Part shown: positions 1-10,034 of the stretch, in pieces | How positions within the stretch are numbered: the first letter of the stretch is position 1 | How the letters are laid out: each line of letters starts with the position of its first letter | Source: Lineus longissimus | Lineage: Eukaryota; Nemertea; Pilidiophora; Heteronemertea; Lineidae | Assembly (NCBI RefSeq): GCF_910592395.1 | Contig: NC_088314.1 | Coordinates: 16,961,998 to 17,025,997 of the forward strand | Length of the DNA stretch: 64,000 nucleotides | Reading direction: 5' to 3' | The notes under the pieces: generated by a model | Told to the model about the DNA's origin: nothing | Databases searched by the model: none | The model's input: the letters and a program-made list of their open reading frames with translations, nothing else | Made by a program: the position numbers and the translations under genes

Positions 1-165
1 TCTCAGCACTTCAACCATACATGCCATAAGAAAACAGCTTTTCCGGTACAAAATCTATACTTTGCCCTGGACACACACCAGATAGGCTCTTATGTTTAAT
101 AAAATTTCAAATAAGTCCTTATTTTCTTCAAAATCAGTTTCTAATTTTAAATCATTTTTCTCCAG

Positions 166-1718
166 GTGAAGAAACAAGCTGTGATTTAATCAAGGAATGG
201 ATCACTTTGGTTGAGGAAAGAAATAATTTGCTCCAGCAAAGAATGATTGAGGTGAGATAATTGTTTTGGTAAAGTTGTGCAAATCATACTCATTATGTTT
301 AATCTGGGCAGATTTACAGTGGTGTGGCGCAATGCTGCAACGAGGGGACACATCGCATTCAGTGCTTATTCTGGGCGTGACTGGAGTGGAACAGCGCCAT
401 GCTGCCACTAGGCCTAGGGGACACATTATAGTGCTCATTCCGGGCATATTAAGAGTGGTGCAGCGCCATGCTGCCACTAGGGGACACATAATAGTGCTCA
501 TTCCGGGCATATTAAGAGTGGTGCCGCGCCATGCTGCCACTAGGGGACACATTATAGTGCTCATTCCGGGCATATTAAGAGTGGTGCAGCGCCATGCTGC
601 AACTAGGGGACACATTATAGTGCTCATTCCGGGCATATTAAGAGTGGTGCAGTGCCATGCTGCCACTAGGGGACACATTATAGTGCTCATTCCGGGCATA
701 TTAAGAGTGGTGCAGCGCCATGCTGCCACTAGGGGACACATTATAGTGCTCATTCCGGGCATATTAAGAGTGGTGCAGTGCCATGCTGCCACTAGGGGAC
801 ACATTATAGTGCTCATTCCGGGCATATTAAGAGTGGTGCAGTGCCATGCTGCCACTAGGGGACACATTATAGTGCTCATTCTGGGCATCATGCTGCCGGT
901 AGGGGAAACCACACTAGGGAACTCCTCTGCTGAAATACTAGGACATTGGATGCTATTAGCTTATTGCGTGTTTTTCATTTCAGGAAGATCAAAGGCAATT
1001 TGATGAGCACATCAAAGAACTCTATGGATTATTACAGAAGATAGGAAGCCTTGACAAGTCTATTGGACATTCCCTGCGGCAGAATCTAGCATCTGCATTC
1101 AAGTGTGTCAAGGAATACTGCCAGGAAAAAGATTTGAAATTAGAGAACACGAAATCGCTAGAAAGGGGAAATACAACAGCTGTCCAAGTGGTCATCCCCC
1201 TTCCTACTGCCGCTCCAGTGGTACCAGCCCTTTCACTGGTACCAGTTCCTCCACCGGTACCAGTGATCGGTGCAGTAACTGTCCCTCCAGTTCTTCCAGT
1301 GGCTATCACCGAACCGATATCACAAGATGCATTCATCCCAAAGTCATCGCTGTCAGAAAAGAAAAAATCGAGTCGGTCTCGTGTTGGTCGTAAATCAATG
1401 AGGTTGAACAGAAGTGGTCTTGTGACGGAAAGACCTGACACCCCTCGACCGAAAATGGGTGTTAAAGAAACACCGCATCAGGAATTCAAGGTGGATTTAC
1501 GTGCAAGGTTGTCGACTGGGCGGAGGAGTCTACGTGTAACGCCAGTCGTACGATCACCAGGAGGCACTCCTGCCAAAAGGGCGCGCCGACTGTCCCCCAC
1601 TAATCCAGCAGATCTTATGACAATGGCTTTACGTCGGAAATTCAAACGAGCATTATTGTACAGTCCTAACAGGAGTATGGATACCTCTGATAATTCAGCT
1701 AACATTAGTATCGACTGA
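166..1718 (+). CDS. C-terminal two exons of an unidentified gene (5' part outside the window)
   Basis: Seen: exon 166-251 follows a pyrimidine-rich acceptor (tttttctccag) and ends at GAG|GTGAGA. Exon 984-1718 follows tttcatttcag and ends at TGA. The phases agree and about 272 residues are visible. The first exon reads DLIKEWITLVEERNNLLQQ, a charged helical stretch with the LVEERN signature seen in bMERB-type and kinesin-3 tail helices. A second helical stretch follows, then a Pro/Val-rich linker (about residues 80-120 of the visible part) and a basic tail with SPGGTP and ALRRKFKRAL. That tail resembles the C-terminus of mitochondrial fission regulator proteins, but two short motifs do not decide the family. 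I do not recognise the gene. The intron (252-983) is filled by a 63-bp minisatellite. Confidence 0.72.
385..890. repeat. 63-bp minisatellite inside an intron
   Basis: About eight copies of a 63-bp unit, recognisable by CCACTAGGGGACACATTA and TTCCGGGCATATTAAGAG, with a few substitutions and one 6-bp insertion near 415. The unit is a multiple of three and has no stop in at least one frame on each strand, so long artefactual ORFs cross it (202-912 minus, 266-1003 plus). It sits between the acceptor at 165 and the donor at 252 on one side and the exon at 984 on the other, so it is intronic. Confidence 0.93.
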
Positions 1719-1887
1719 GGTAATGTTGATGAAGTAATGTGAGGTGTTGGACAAGTTGAACTACTAACCCAAAAACCCAGGGTCGTGTTAGGATTAGCCA
1801 CAGAGATTTTAGTGAAATTAATTGGTACTTATTCCTTTGACAAAGATCCAGTAAAATAACATCTATTTTCAGTTTGTGTTTTTTCTG

Positions 1888-1893
1888 AATAAA
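1888..1893 (+). terminator. Poly(A) signal of the first gene
   Basis: AATAAA lies 170 bp after the stop codon at 1718. The following sequence to 2130 is AT-rich, non-coding and otherwise unremarkable. Confidence 0.6.
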
Positions 1894-2130
1894 ATATCAA
1901 AGAATATCAATTTTGTTCTAGTATTTGATTTTTCTCAAGTACAAAATCAAATTGCATGATCTGTAGGTATGCAAACAATGTGGTTATGTCAATCCTAAAG
2001 TATTCTTCGCACACTCATAGTGTGTCCTGATTGTGATTCTTATAGGCTGCCATGTCACTCGCATGCTTCACTCAGGTTTTGTAAGGCTCTTTTGTGAAAC
2101 TACTGCAACCCCAGAGTCCGGTTGTTAAAA

Positions 2131-2588
2131 AGCATGTAAGCTCTTATCATTATGTGGACATGCTCTTACACATGAAGCAACGTGTCAGTATGTAAGCTCT
2201 TATCATCATGTGGACATGCTGTTACACATGAAGCAACGTGTCAGCATGTAAGCTCTTATCATCACGTGGACATGCTGCTACACATGAAGCAACATGTCAG
2301 CATGTAAGCTCTTATCATCATGTGGACATGCTGTTACACATGAAGCAACATGTCAGCATGTAAGCTCTTATCATCATGTGGACATGCTGTTACACATGAA
2401 GCAACATGTCAGCATGTAAGCTCTTATCATCATGTGGACATGCTGTTACACATGAAGCAACATGTCAGCATGTAAGCTCTTATCATCACGTGGACATGCT
2501 GTTACACATGAAGCAACATGTCAGCATGTAAGCTCTTATCATCATGTGGACATGCTGCTACACATGAAGCAACATGTCAGCATGTAAG
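2131..2588. repeat. 56-bp satellite, block 1 (about 8 copies)
   Basis: Tandem units of 56 bp. The phase marker TAAGCTCTTATCATC recurs exactly every 56 bp, followed by GTGGACATGCTG and CACATGAAGCAACATG. Units differ mainly at CACGTG/CATGTG and at a few T/C sites. The block ends at the solo-LTR-like insertion. Confidence 0.95.
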
Positions 2589-3225
2589 TGTAGCCATGCT
2601 ACTTCTGGGGGTACATGATTATACCCCCAGGGAACATTGCGCCCCTGGCCGGGGCCAGCTTAAGATTAAGAGAACAATTGGCTCTTTATTTATCTTTTGC
2701 AATTTGTTACATGTATTGTAAGAACGTTGTTGTTCGGAGGAACAGGGAGAGGCAAGACGTGTCTGCTCGGCGGTTAGACGTTGATATTCATACACGAGAT
2801 GTGTGATTAAGGCTCGTGATAGTCAGTTTTCATGCAGAGAGTCGGAGGTATGATGGATATATCGGATACGATCGGACAGTCCAGCTGGTGAGAGCTTCTT
2901 CGCTACCATTATATATATATAGGGCCCTCGCGTATGCATACTCGCGTCGCGCGGCACGGACATTATCCTCTCGTGTTGATTTTTCATATGTAGTACCTGT
3001 GCGCGGTATTTCCAGACTTTAAGGTCCATCTATTCCGGTGATTGGAAGAACAATGTTTCAATAACTCAATTAAGTATTAATTTTGTAAATAAGTCATGAT
3101 TATTAATCCCTTGTATTGATATGTTTTAACAATGATAGATTTAGACAAGAAGTTGTGCGTGTTCCTTTTTTTTAGTGTGTTTGAACCCCACCACACGTTG
3201 AGCTTGAAGGCTAAGTGTGGCTACA
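2589..3225. mobile_element. Solo-LTR-like insertion, copy 1 (637 bp)
   Basis: The segment starts TGTAGCCA and ends TGGCTACA (8-bp inverted ends, TG...CA). It is flanked by TAAG on both sides (2585-2588 and 3226-3229), a 4-bp target duplication within a satellite unit. It has a TATATATATA stretch ahead of a GC-rich segment around 2920-2950, as expected for an LTR promoter, and no coding frame. A 637-bp MITE is the alternative, but TG...CA ends with a TATA box favour a solo LTR. Confidence 0.72.
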
Positions 3226-3537
3226 TAAGCTCTTATCATCATGTGGACATGCTTTTACACATGAAGCAACATGTCAGCATGTAAGCTCTTATCATCACGT
3301 GGACATGCTGTTACACATGAAGCAACATGTCAGCATGTAAGCTCTTATCATCACGTGGACATGCTGTTACACATGAAGCAACATGTCAGCATGTAAGCTC
3401 TTATCATCACGTGGACATGCTGTTACACATGAAGCAACGTGTCATCATGTAAGCTCTTATCATCACGTGGACATGCTGTTACACATGAAGCAACATGTCA
3501 GCATGTAAGCTCTTATCATCACGTGGACATGCTGTTA
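3226..3537. repeat. 56-bp satellite, block 2 (about 5.6 copies)
   Basis: The same 56-bp unit continues after the solo-LTR-like insertion. It is interrupted mid-unit (after CTGTTA) by the 4.9-kb gypsy element and resumes at 8481. Confidence 0.94.
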
Positions 3538-3542
3538 CACAT

Positions 3543-3676
3543 TTTAGCATCTTCGCTAATCATAACTCAGGAAATCGAATGTAGTAACACATAAAACGAA
3601 TGATTTTATTTCCGAGCTCTCACTACACAATGGCTGCCCACTCGGCATACAACGTCTAGCCAATCGGTATACCACA
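3543..3676 (-). repeat. 3' LTR of the 4.9-kb gypsy element
   Basis: In element orientation it begins TGTGGTATACC and ends GAAGATGCTAAA. It matches the LTR at 8341-8475 over its length except for about one base change (ACATAAAAC versus ACATGAAAC) and an indel at the very end. Confidence 0.93.
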
Positions 3677-3689
3677 TCTCCTCCCCCTT
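3677..3689 (-). promoter_or_regulatory. Polypurine tract (plus-strand primer) of the gypsy element
   Basis: In element orientation AAGGGGGAGGAGA directly abuts the 3' LTR, the position where the RNase H-resistant primer is required. Confidence 0.85.
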
Positions 3690-4024
3690 AAGTTTCCGAA
3701 CAGTCCAACTGGGAGGATTCCGCACCACAAGACAATATTTTAGTATATTAACCGCACATAACACCTTGCCAATAATTACTGCAAATTTGGTTGTGAAACA
3801 CGGTAACTAAAACCTCTGAAAACAAAAAATCACAGAACCACTTACATGTAGGTTCCAAAACAACCACTTAAGCAAATATCTGTGCTATGATAGTGGGACG
3901 AAAATTTGCGGAGACAACATCGAACGAACTTAACTAACTCGGAATTGTAAACTTATGACCTGAACACAATGTCTTAACACAGTCTACTCTTAGGCAAACA
4001 ATATAGTGCCCAGTGACAATCTGA

Positions 4025-7000
4025 TTACAAATCTAAACGCTCTGGTGCTTTGTGAACACGTTGGGAACGACGAATTGGTCCCGGTGGTTGTGTCACCACT
4101 GGTGATAGCGGTGTAACACCCTTAGCACTTTCAACATTTCCACCTGAACTTTTGTCCTCCGCAACGGGTGGAGTACTGTCTTGCACCGGAGTGTTAAGTG
4201 AACTAGAAGTAACATTAGGAACCTCAGAAACTACAGGCACACTTGGCTGTGGAACAATATTAGCGTCACATTCAGCCCCAGTGGCTGGTAGGCCTACAGT
4301 AGGAAGTTCAGGACCAATGTCAACTTGCTCCTGCACATAACGCTTGCGGATGTGATCAACATGTCTGCGAACCATGCGACCATCTACTAGTTCCACAACA
4401 AAGGATAGTGGTCCAGTCCTTTCAGTGATTACCCCCTTAAGCCAACAATGACCACTACTGAAGTTGGTTACATAGACCTTATCACCCACTTCGAAATTGC
4501 GCTTCTTGGCATGAGTGTCGTGGTACAGTTTCTGTTTACCCTGTTTCTCTCCAACAGTAGCACGTACATCCGGATGTAGTAAATCCAGATGAGTTTTAAT
4601 TTGACGGTTGAACATCATCTCCGCTGGTGTTCTACCAGTAGTAGCATGCGGAGTACTGCGGTATTTAAACAAGAATCGTGCCATTTTTGTCTCAATGGAG
4701 CCTGACACTAACTTATCGATACCTTCCTTGACAGATTGAACGGCTCTTTCCGCTAACCCGTTTGACGCTGGATGTTTAGGCGCAACTTTGATATGTTTCA
4801 CCCCATTCCTACTCATGAAAGTCTGAAACACTTCACTAACAAAGTTAGTCCCGTTATCACTGACAATGGTATCTGGAATACCAAACATAGCAAATGTTGT
4901 ACGCAGTTTCTCCACAGTCAGTTCAGCAGTACTTGAGTTCATGACATGTACCTCAATCCACTTAGTATATGCATCAACGATTATCAAGAGCATCTTTCCC
5001 TTATATGGCCCTGCATAGTCAATATGCAGACGGGACCATGGCCTGGAAGGATATTCCCATGGATGAAGTAATGCCTTAGCAGGTGCATGTCGCCTAACCT
5101 GACACGCTTCACAATGTTTCACTTTGTCTTCCAAGTCTTTATCCAAGCATGGCCACCAAACATAATGGCGAGCAAAGGTTTTCATGCGCACGATACCCGG
5201 ATGTGCTTCATGAATCACTCCAAGTACTCGATTTCTGGCGGCTTTCGGGACTATAACACGTGCTCCCCAAAGAATACAGCCGCCCTCCACCGACAGTTCC
5301 AATTTCCTAGTGAAGTATGGACGAAGTTCCTCCTCCACTTTTTCCGGCCAACCAGCACTAACAAATCGACGCACCCGAGACAACACTGGATCGCGACCTG
5401 TGAGATACTTGATCAGCTCAACGTCAATCGGTGAAGTGTCCATAAACTCCAGAAGACCAATAGTTTCAGCAGGCAACGGCACTTCGATAGCAGAATCAGA
5501 CAACGGCAATCTACTCATGGCATCAGCAGCACACATTTGTGAACCCGGTTTGTACTTTAAAACATACTGATACGCACCAAGAGTTAGAGCCCAACGTTGA
5601 ATTCTCGCAGAAGCCAAAGGTGGAACAGGCTTGTTCTCACTAAGTAAAGATTCTAGCGGCTTATGGTCATTGTAAATAACAAACTCATGTCCGTATAAAT
5701 AGGAATGAAACTTTTTCACCCCCCACACAATCGATAACGCTTCTTTCTCCAACTGAGAATAGTTACGCTCAGCAGACGTGAGTGTCCTCGAAGCAAAACA
5801 AATGGGACGCTCGTCACCATTTTCAAAACGGTGAGAAATCACAGCTCCGATACCTTTTGGCGAGGCATCACATGACAGTACAATGTCTTTGGTCGGATCG
5901 TAGTGGACCAGGACCTGTGAAGACTGTAGTAAGTCCTTAGATTGCCTAAACGCTGACTCCTGCTCAGAACCCCAGTGAAAAGGCACATTTTTCACAAGCA
6001 GTTCATGCAGCGGAGCCAAAACCATCGATAAGTTTGGTAAGAACTTTGCATAATAGTTCAAACAACCTAAGTAAGACCGTAACTCCTTAACGTCCATCGG
6101 TGTTGGAGCTTGAGCTATTGCACGAACCTTCTCCTCGACCGGGTGGATACCCTCGGCATCAATCTTGTACCCAAGGTAAATGACGCTATCCGCCAGAAAT
6201 TTGCATTTCTCCATGTTAAGCTTAATCCCTGCTTCATGGAGTCGGCGCAGTACCTCATCCAGAATTTCCAGATGCTCCTCATCAGATGCACCTGAAATTA
6301 GCACATCGTCCATCCTCGCAACGACGTAGGGGAGACCACTGAGAATGGAATCTATGATCCTTTGAAAAATGGCGGGAGCGGAACTAACCCCAAACGGTAG
6401 GCGGTTGTATTGAAACAAACCCTTTGAGGTATTTATTGTAGTGTACTTTTTCGACTCTTCCTCTAACTCAATCTGTAGGTACGCATTCTTAAGATCAAGC
6501 TTAGTAAACTTTTTACCCCCAGCCAACTTAGCGTACAGGTCTTCGACCTTTGGCATTGGGTATTTCTCTACCCTCGCAGCTTTGTTCACCGTAAGTTTGA
6601 AGTCACCACAGATTCGGACAGTTTTCTTATCCGCTTTCATAACAGGAACAATAGGTGCCGCCCAGTCAGCAAATTTGACCGGAGTCAGTATACTCTCGGA
6701 ACGCAAACGATCAATCTCCGTCTCAACTTTATCTGTAATCGCATAAGCTACACTACGCGGTTTAAAGAATTTTGGTTTAACGTCAGGATCAATGTAAAAC
6801 TTGCCCTTGACGCCCTTGACCTTGCCAAGCTGACCGTCTCCTATGTCAGGGTATTTACTTAGTACAGAATCCAAAGTAATCCTATGCACACCATCCTCCT
6901 GTTCTGAATCAGCACGGTACACTTGTTTCCAGTCTAAACGAATCACAGACAGCCAATCACGGCCTAGTAACGTTGGACCATCACCCCTAACGACTAGTAA

Positions 7001-8143
7001 TGGTAAATCATAACATGTTCCTTGATATGAGACTTTCACATCAAGCCTACCTATAGCTGGCAGCGGTTCGCCCGTGTAAGTGCGCAACCTACACCTTGAC
7101 GGTTTTAAACATGCAATGTTCCCAAACTCCTTGACAAATGTTTTCTCACTCATCAATGTAACAGCGGCTCCAGTGTCGATTTCCATCGACAACTGACGAT
7201 CGTTAACGGTCATTTTCGTAACAAATGCGGACGCACTCCCTGTAGTTTTCATATGATACAAATCAAACAGTTCATATCCCTCATCTGCATGAGTTTCTGC
7301 AGAGTCCACCAGATGGACCCCCTTACCGGTCGGCTTTGGCTTAGCCGGAGGTGGTTTACCCTTTTTCTCAGTCAGGCAAACTTTTCGCAAATGTCCGCGC
7401 TTTCCACAAAAATTGCATTCTGTGTTCTTATGTGCACATCGGTCCGCTTTATGTGACTTGTCACCACACCGGAAACAGTAAGTGGAACGACCTTGATACT
7501 TGGTATCAGTTTTACTATTAGCACTAGCGGCACTTCCACCGTGTTTGCGTTGACTTTGTTTCTTCACATATTGTACAGAATTACCAGTACCACTACTAGA
7601 TGCACTACTAGCTTTAGATAACTCTTTAGCATCTTTCGATGCCGTTTCTGTTGCCAGAGCAATTTCAACAGCTCTCGCAAATGACAAGTCTCGTTCAGTC
7701 AGTAGCTTCCTCTGTATCGACTCATTTTTAAGACCAACCACAAACTGGTCTCTCAGCCTTTCATGCAATGACCCTCCGAATGCACAGTGCGTGCTAAGGC
7801 GTTGTAACTCTGCCTTATACGATTTAATCGACTCGCCTTCTACTTGTAATCGTTTCATGAAGCGAAACCTCTCCACTATCGCCAACGGCTTTGGACAGTA
7901 GTGTGCCTTCAGCGAGTTAACATTTTGGGCAAATGTTTTGTCCTTAGGGTTATCTGGAGCCACCAGAGAGCGTAAAACAGCATATGGTTTAGGGCCAATA
8001 AGAGTCAGCAACGCCGCAACCTTTTTCTCATTTGCCACAGCATTGGCATCAAAGAACAAATTCACCCGTTCCAAATACGTTTCAAAGTCCTCGGTTTCGT
8101 TATAAGGTCCAACTGACCCGATTAGGGCACTCGCAGCAGCCAT
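4025..8143 (-). CDS. Gag-Pol polyprotein of the 4.9-kb Ty3/gypsy element (1372 aa, intact)
   Basis: One open frame carries all retrotransposition functions in the order Gag, protease, reverse transcriptase, RNase H, integrase. Visible parts: Gag capsid-like region (about residues 1-180); two CCHC zinc knuckles (about 223-256, CFRCGDKSHKADRC and CNFCGKRGHLRKVC); protease MEIDTGA (about 320-326); RT from about 485 to 700 with FTKLDLKNAYLQ and the active site written RMDDVL (about 610-615) instead of the usual YxDD; RNase H with LSCDASPKGIGA (about 757) and NDHKPL; integrase HHCC zinc finger (about 979-1015); DDE core with IDYAGP, SDNGTNF and AERAVQSVKEG (about 1041-1140); a C-terminal GPLSF module (about 1244). 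The start at 8143 lies about 180 bp inside the PBS. Gag and Pol are fused with no frameshift or stop. The protein is full length for the family, so function is plausible; the RMDD variant is the only visible doubt. Confidence 0.95.
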   Translation of the reverse strand: MAAASALIGSVGPYNETEDFETYLERVNLFFDANAVANEKKVAALLTLIGPKPYAVLRSLVAPDNPKDKTFAQNVNSLKAHYCPKPLAIVERFRFMKRLQVEGESIKSYKAELQRLSTHCAFGGSLHERLRDQFVVGLKNESIQRKLLTERDLSFARAVEIALATETASKDAKELSKASSASSSGTGNSVQYVKKQSQRKHGGSAASANSKTDTKYQGRSTYCFRCGDKSHKADRCAHKNTECNFCGKRGHLRKVCLTEKKGKPPPAKPKPTGKGVHLVDSAETHADEGYELFDLYHMKTTGSASAFVTKMTVNDRQLSMEIDTGAAVTLMSEKTFVKEFGNIACLKPSRCRLRTYTGEPLPAIGRLDVKVSYQGTCYDLPLLVVRGDGPTLLGRDWLSVIRLDWKQVYRADSEQEDGVHRITLDSVLSKYPDIGDGQLGKVKGVKGKFYIDPDVKPKFFKPRSVAYAITDKVETEIDRLRSESILTPVKFADWAAPIVPVMKADKKTVRICGDFKLTVNKAARVEKYPMPKVEDLYAKLAGGKKFTKLDLKNAYLQIELEEESKKYTTINTSKGLFQYNRLPFGVSSAPAIFQRIIDSILSGLPYVVARMDDVLISGASDEEHLEILDEVLRRLHEAGIKLNMEKCKFLADSVIYLGYKIDAEGIHPVEEKVRAIAQAPTPMDVKELRSYLGCLNYYAKFLPNLSMVLAPLHELLVKNVPFHWGSEQESAFRQSKDLLQSSQVLVHYDPTKDIVLSCDASPKGIGAVISHRFENGDERPICFASRTLTSAERNYSQLEKEALSIVWGVKKFHSYLYGHEFVIYNDHKPLESLLSENKPVPPLASARIQRWALTLGAYQYVLKYKPGSQMCAADAMSRLPLSDSAIEVPLPAETIGLLEFMDTSPIDVELIKYLTGRDPVLSRVRRFVSAGWPEKVEEELRPYFTRKLELSVEGGCILWGARVIVPKAARNRVLGVIHEAHPGIVRMKTFARHYVWWPCLDKDLEDKVKHCEACQVRRHAPAKALLHPWEYPSRPWSRLHIDYAGPYKGKMLLIIVDAYTKWIEVHVMNSSTAELTVEKLRTTFAMFGIPDTIVSDNGTNFVSEVFQTFMSRNGVKHIKVAPKHPASNGLAERAVQSVKEGIDKLVSGSIETKMARFLFKYRSTPHATTGRTPAEMMFNRQIKTHLDLLHPDVRATVGEKQGKQKLYHDTHAKKRNFEVGDKVYVTNFSSGHCWLKGVITERTGPLSFVVELVDGRMVRRHVDHIRKRYVQEQVDIGPELPTVGLPATGAECDANIVPQPSVPVVSEVPNVTSSSLNTPVQDSTPPVAEDKSSGGNVESAKGVTPLSPVVTQPPGPIRRSQRVHKAPERLDL

Positions 8144-8320
8144 CGTAAGCAGTACAGCAAGTACAGCAGCAGTACGTAGACGAACAGTGTCCTAGTAGAG
8201 TATGCACAGCATATACAGTCAGTAGCATGTATGTAGTACGCAGCAGCCCACCGGAGAAAACCGCCGGTCTATCTAACTTTCTAAACGTATTGCAGCACTT
8301 CAACTATTACCCAGCAGGGT

Positions 8321-8339
8321 CCCAAAGTCCTCGTCGCCA
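8321..8339 (-). promoter_or_regulatory. Primer binding site of the 4.9-kb gypsy element
   Basis: In element orientation TGGCGACGAGGACTTTGGG starts one base after the 5' LTR. The TGG start is what pairing with a tRNA 3' CCA end requires. I did not assign the tRNA. Confidence 0.78.
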
Positions 8340-8340
8340 G

Positions 8341-8475
8341 TTTGAGCATCTTCGCTAATCATAACTCAGGAAATCGAATGTAGTAACACATGAAACGAAT
8401 GATTTTATTTCCGAGCTCTCACTACACAATGGCTGCCCACTCGGCATACAACGTCTAGCCAATCGGTATACCACA
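8341..8475 (-). repeat. 5' LTR of the 4.9-kb gypsy element
   Basis: 135 bp, nearly identical to 3543-3676. In element orientation it begins TGTGGTATACC. The outer edge abuts the CACAT target duplication at 8476-8480. Confidence 0.93.
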
Positions 8476-8480
8476 CACAT

Positions 8481-9397
8481 GAAGCAACGTGTCAGCATGT
8501 AAGCTCTCATCATCACGTGGACATGCTGTTACACATGAAGCAACGTGTCAGCATGTAAGCTCTCATCATCATGTGGACATGCTGCTACACATGAAGCAAC
8601 ATGTCAGCATGTAAGCTCTTATCATCATGTGGACATGCTGTTACACATGAAGCAACATGTCAGCATGTAAGCTCTTATCATCATGTGGTCATGCTGTTAC
8701 ACATGAAGCAACATGTCAGCATGTAAGCTCTTATCATCATGTGGTCATGCTGTTACACATGAAGCAACGTGTCAGCATGTAAGCTCATCATCATGTGGAC
8801 ATGCTGCTACACATGAAGTAACATGTCAGCATGTAAGCTCTTATCATCATGTGGACATGCTGTAACACATGAAGCAACATGTCGGCATGTAAGCTCTTAT
8901 CATCATGTGGACATGCTGCTACACATGAAGCAACATGTCAGCATGTAAGTTCTTATCATCATGTGGACATGCTGCTACACATGAAGCAACATGTCAGCAT
9001 GTAAGCTCTTATCATCACGTGGACATGCTGTTACACATGAAGCAACATGTCAGCATGTAAGCTCTTATCATCATGTGGACATGCTGCTACACATGAAGCA
9101 ACATGTCAGCATGTAAGCTCTTATCATCATGTGGACATGCTGCTACACATGAAGCAACATGTCAGCATGTAAGCTCTTATCATCATGTGGACATGCTGCT
9201 ACACATGAAGCAACATGTCAGCATGTAAGCTCTTATCATCACGTGGACATGCTGTTACACATGAAGCAACATGTCAGCATGTAAGCTCTTATCATCACGT
9301 GGACATGCTGTTACACATGAAGCAACATGTCAGCATGTAAGCTCTTATCATCATGTGGACATGCTGCTACACATGAAGCAATATGTCAGCATGTAAG
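8481..9397. repeat. 56-bp satellite, block 3 (about 16 copies)
   Basis: The satellite continues right after the gypsy insertion, again with the TAAGCTCTTATCATC phase marker. One unit near 8780 is slightly shortened. The block ends at the second solo-LTR-like copy with the same junction as block 1. Confidence 0.95.
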
Positions 9398-10034
9398 TGT
9401 AGCCATGCTACTTCTGGGGGTACATGATTATACCCCCAGGGAACATTGCGCCCCTGGCCGGGGCCAGCTTAAGATTAAGAGAACAATTGGCTCTTTATTT
9501 ATCTTTTGCAATTTGTTACATGTATTGTAAGAACGTTGTTGTTCGGAGGAACAGGGAGAGGCAAGACGTGTCTGCTTGGCGGTTCGACGCATATATTGAT
9601 ATACGAGATGTGTGATTAAGGCTCGTGATATTCAGTTTTCATGCAGAGAGTCGGAGGTATGATGGATATATCGGATACGATCGGACAGTCCAGCTGGTGA
9701 GAGCTTCTTCGTTACCATTATATATATATAGGGCCCTCGCGTATGCATACTCGCGTCGCGCGGCGCGGACATTATCCTCTCGCGTTGATTTTTCATATGT
9801 AGTACCTGTGCGCGGTATTTGCAGACTTTACGGTCCATCTATTCCGGTGATTGGAAGAACAATGTTTCAATAACTCAATTAAGTATTAATTTTGTAAATA
9901 AGTCATGATTATTAACCCCTTGTATTGATATGTTTTAACAATGATAGATTTAGACAAGAAGTTGTGCGTGTTCCTTTTTTTTAGTGTGCTTGAACCCCAC
10001 CACACGTTGAGCTTGAAGGCTAAGTGTGGCTACA
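9398..10034. mobile_element. Solo-LTR-like insertion, copy 2 (637 bp)
   Basis: It has the same length, ends (TGTAGCCA...TGGCTACA), flanking TAAG repeats (9394-9397, 10035-10038) and satellite breakpoint as 2589-3225, with roughly 97 percent identity by eye. Sharing the exact breakpoint means the two copies arose by duplication of the satellite plus insertion, not by two independent insertions. Confidence 0.75.

Larger units (their letters stand above)
3538..8480 (-). mobile_element. Intact young Ty3/gypsy LTR retrotransposon with target-site duplication
   Basis: The element proper is 3543-8475 (4933 bp, minus strand), flanked by the 5-bp duplication CACAT at 3538-3542 and 8476-8480. Removing the element plus one copy restores the satellite unit. 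The short LTRs (134 and 135 bp) differ by about one substitution and one terminal indel. A PBS and a polypurine tract lie in the expected places and a single uninterrupted Gag-Pol frame fills the inside. Near-identical LTRs and an open frame indicate a recent insertion, possibly still active. The integrase and the overall layout resemble Mag-lineage elements often annotated as K02A2.6-like. The lineage call is inference. Confidence 0.95.

Noticed and set aside
202-1003. Long repeat-encoded ORFs on both strands
   Set aside because: They are produced by the 63-bp minisatellite (a multiple of three) and span the acceptor and donor of real exons.
1022-1441. Antisense 139-aa frame over the last exon of the first gene
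   Set aside because: Shadow of the Pro/Val-rich coding strand; no independent splice or start evidence.
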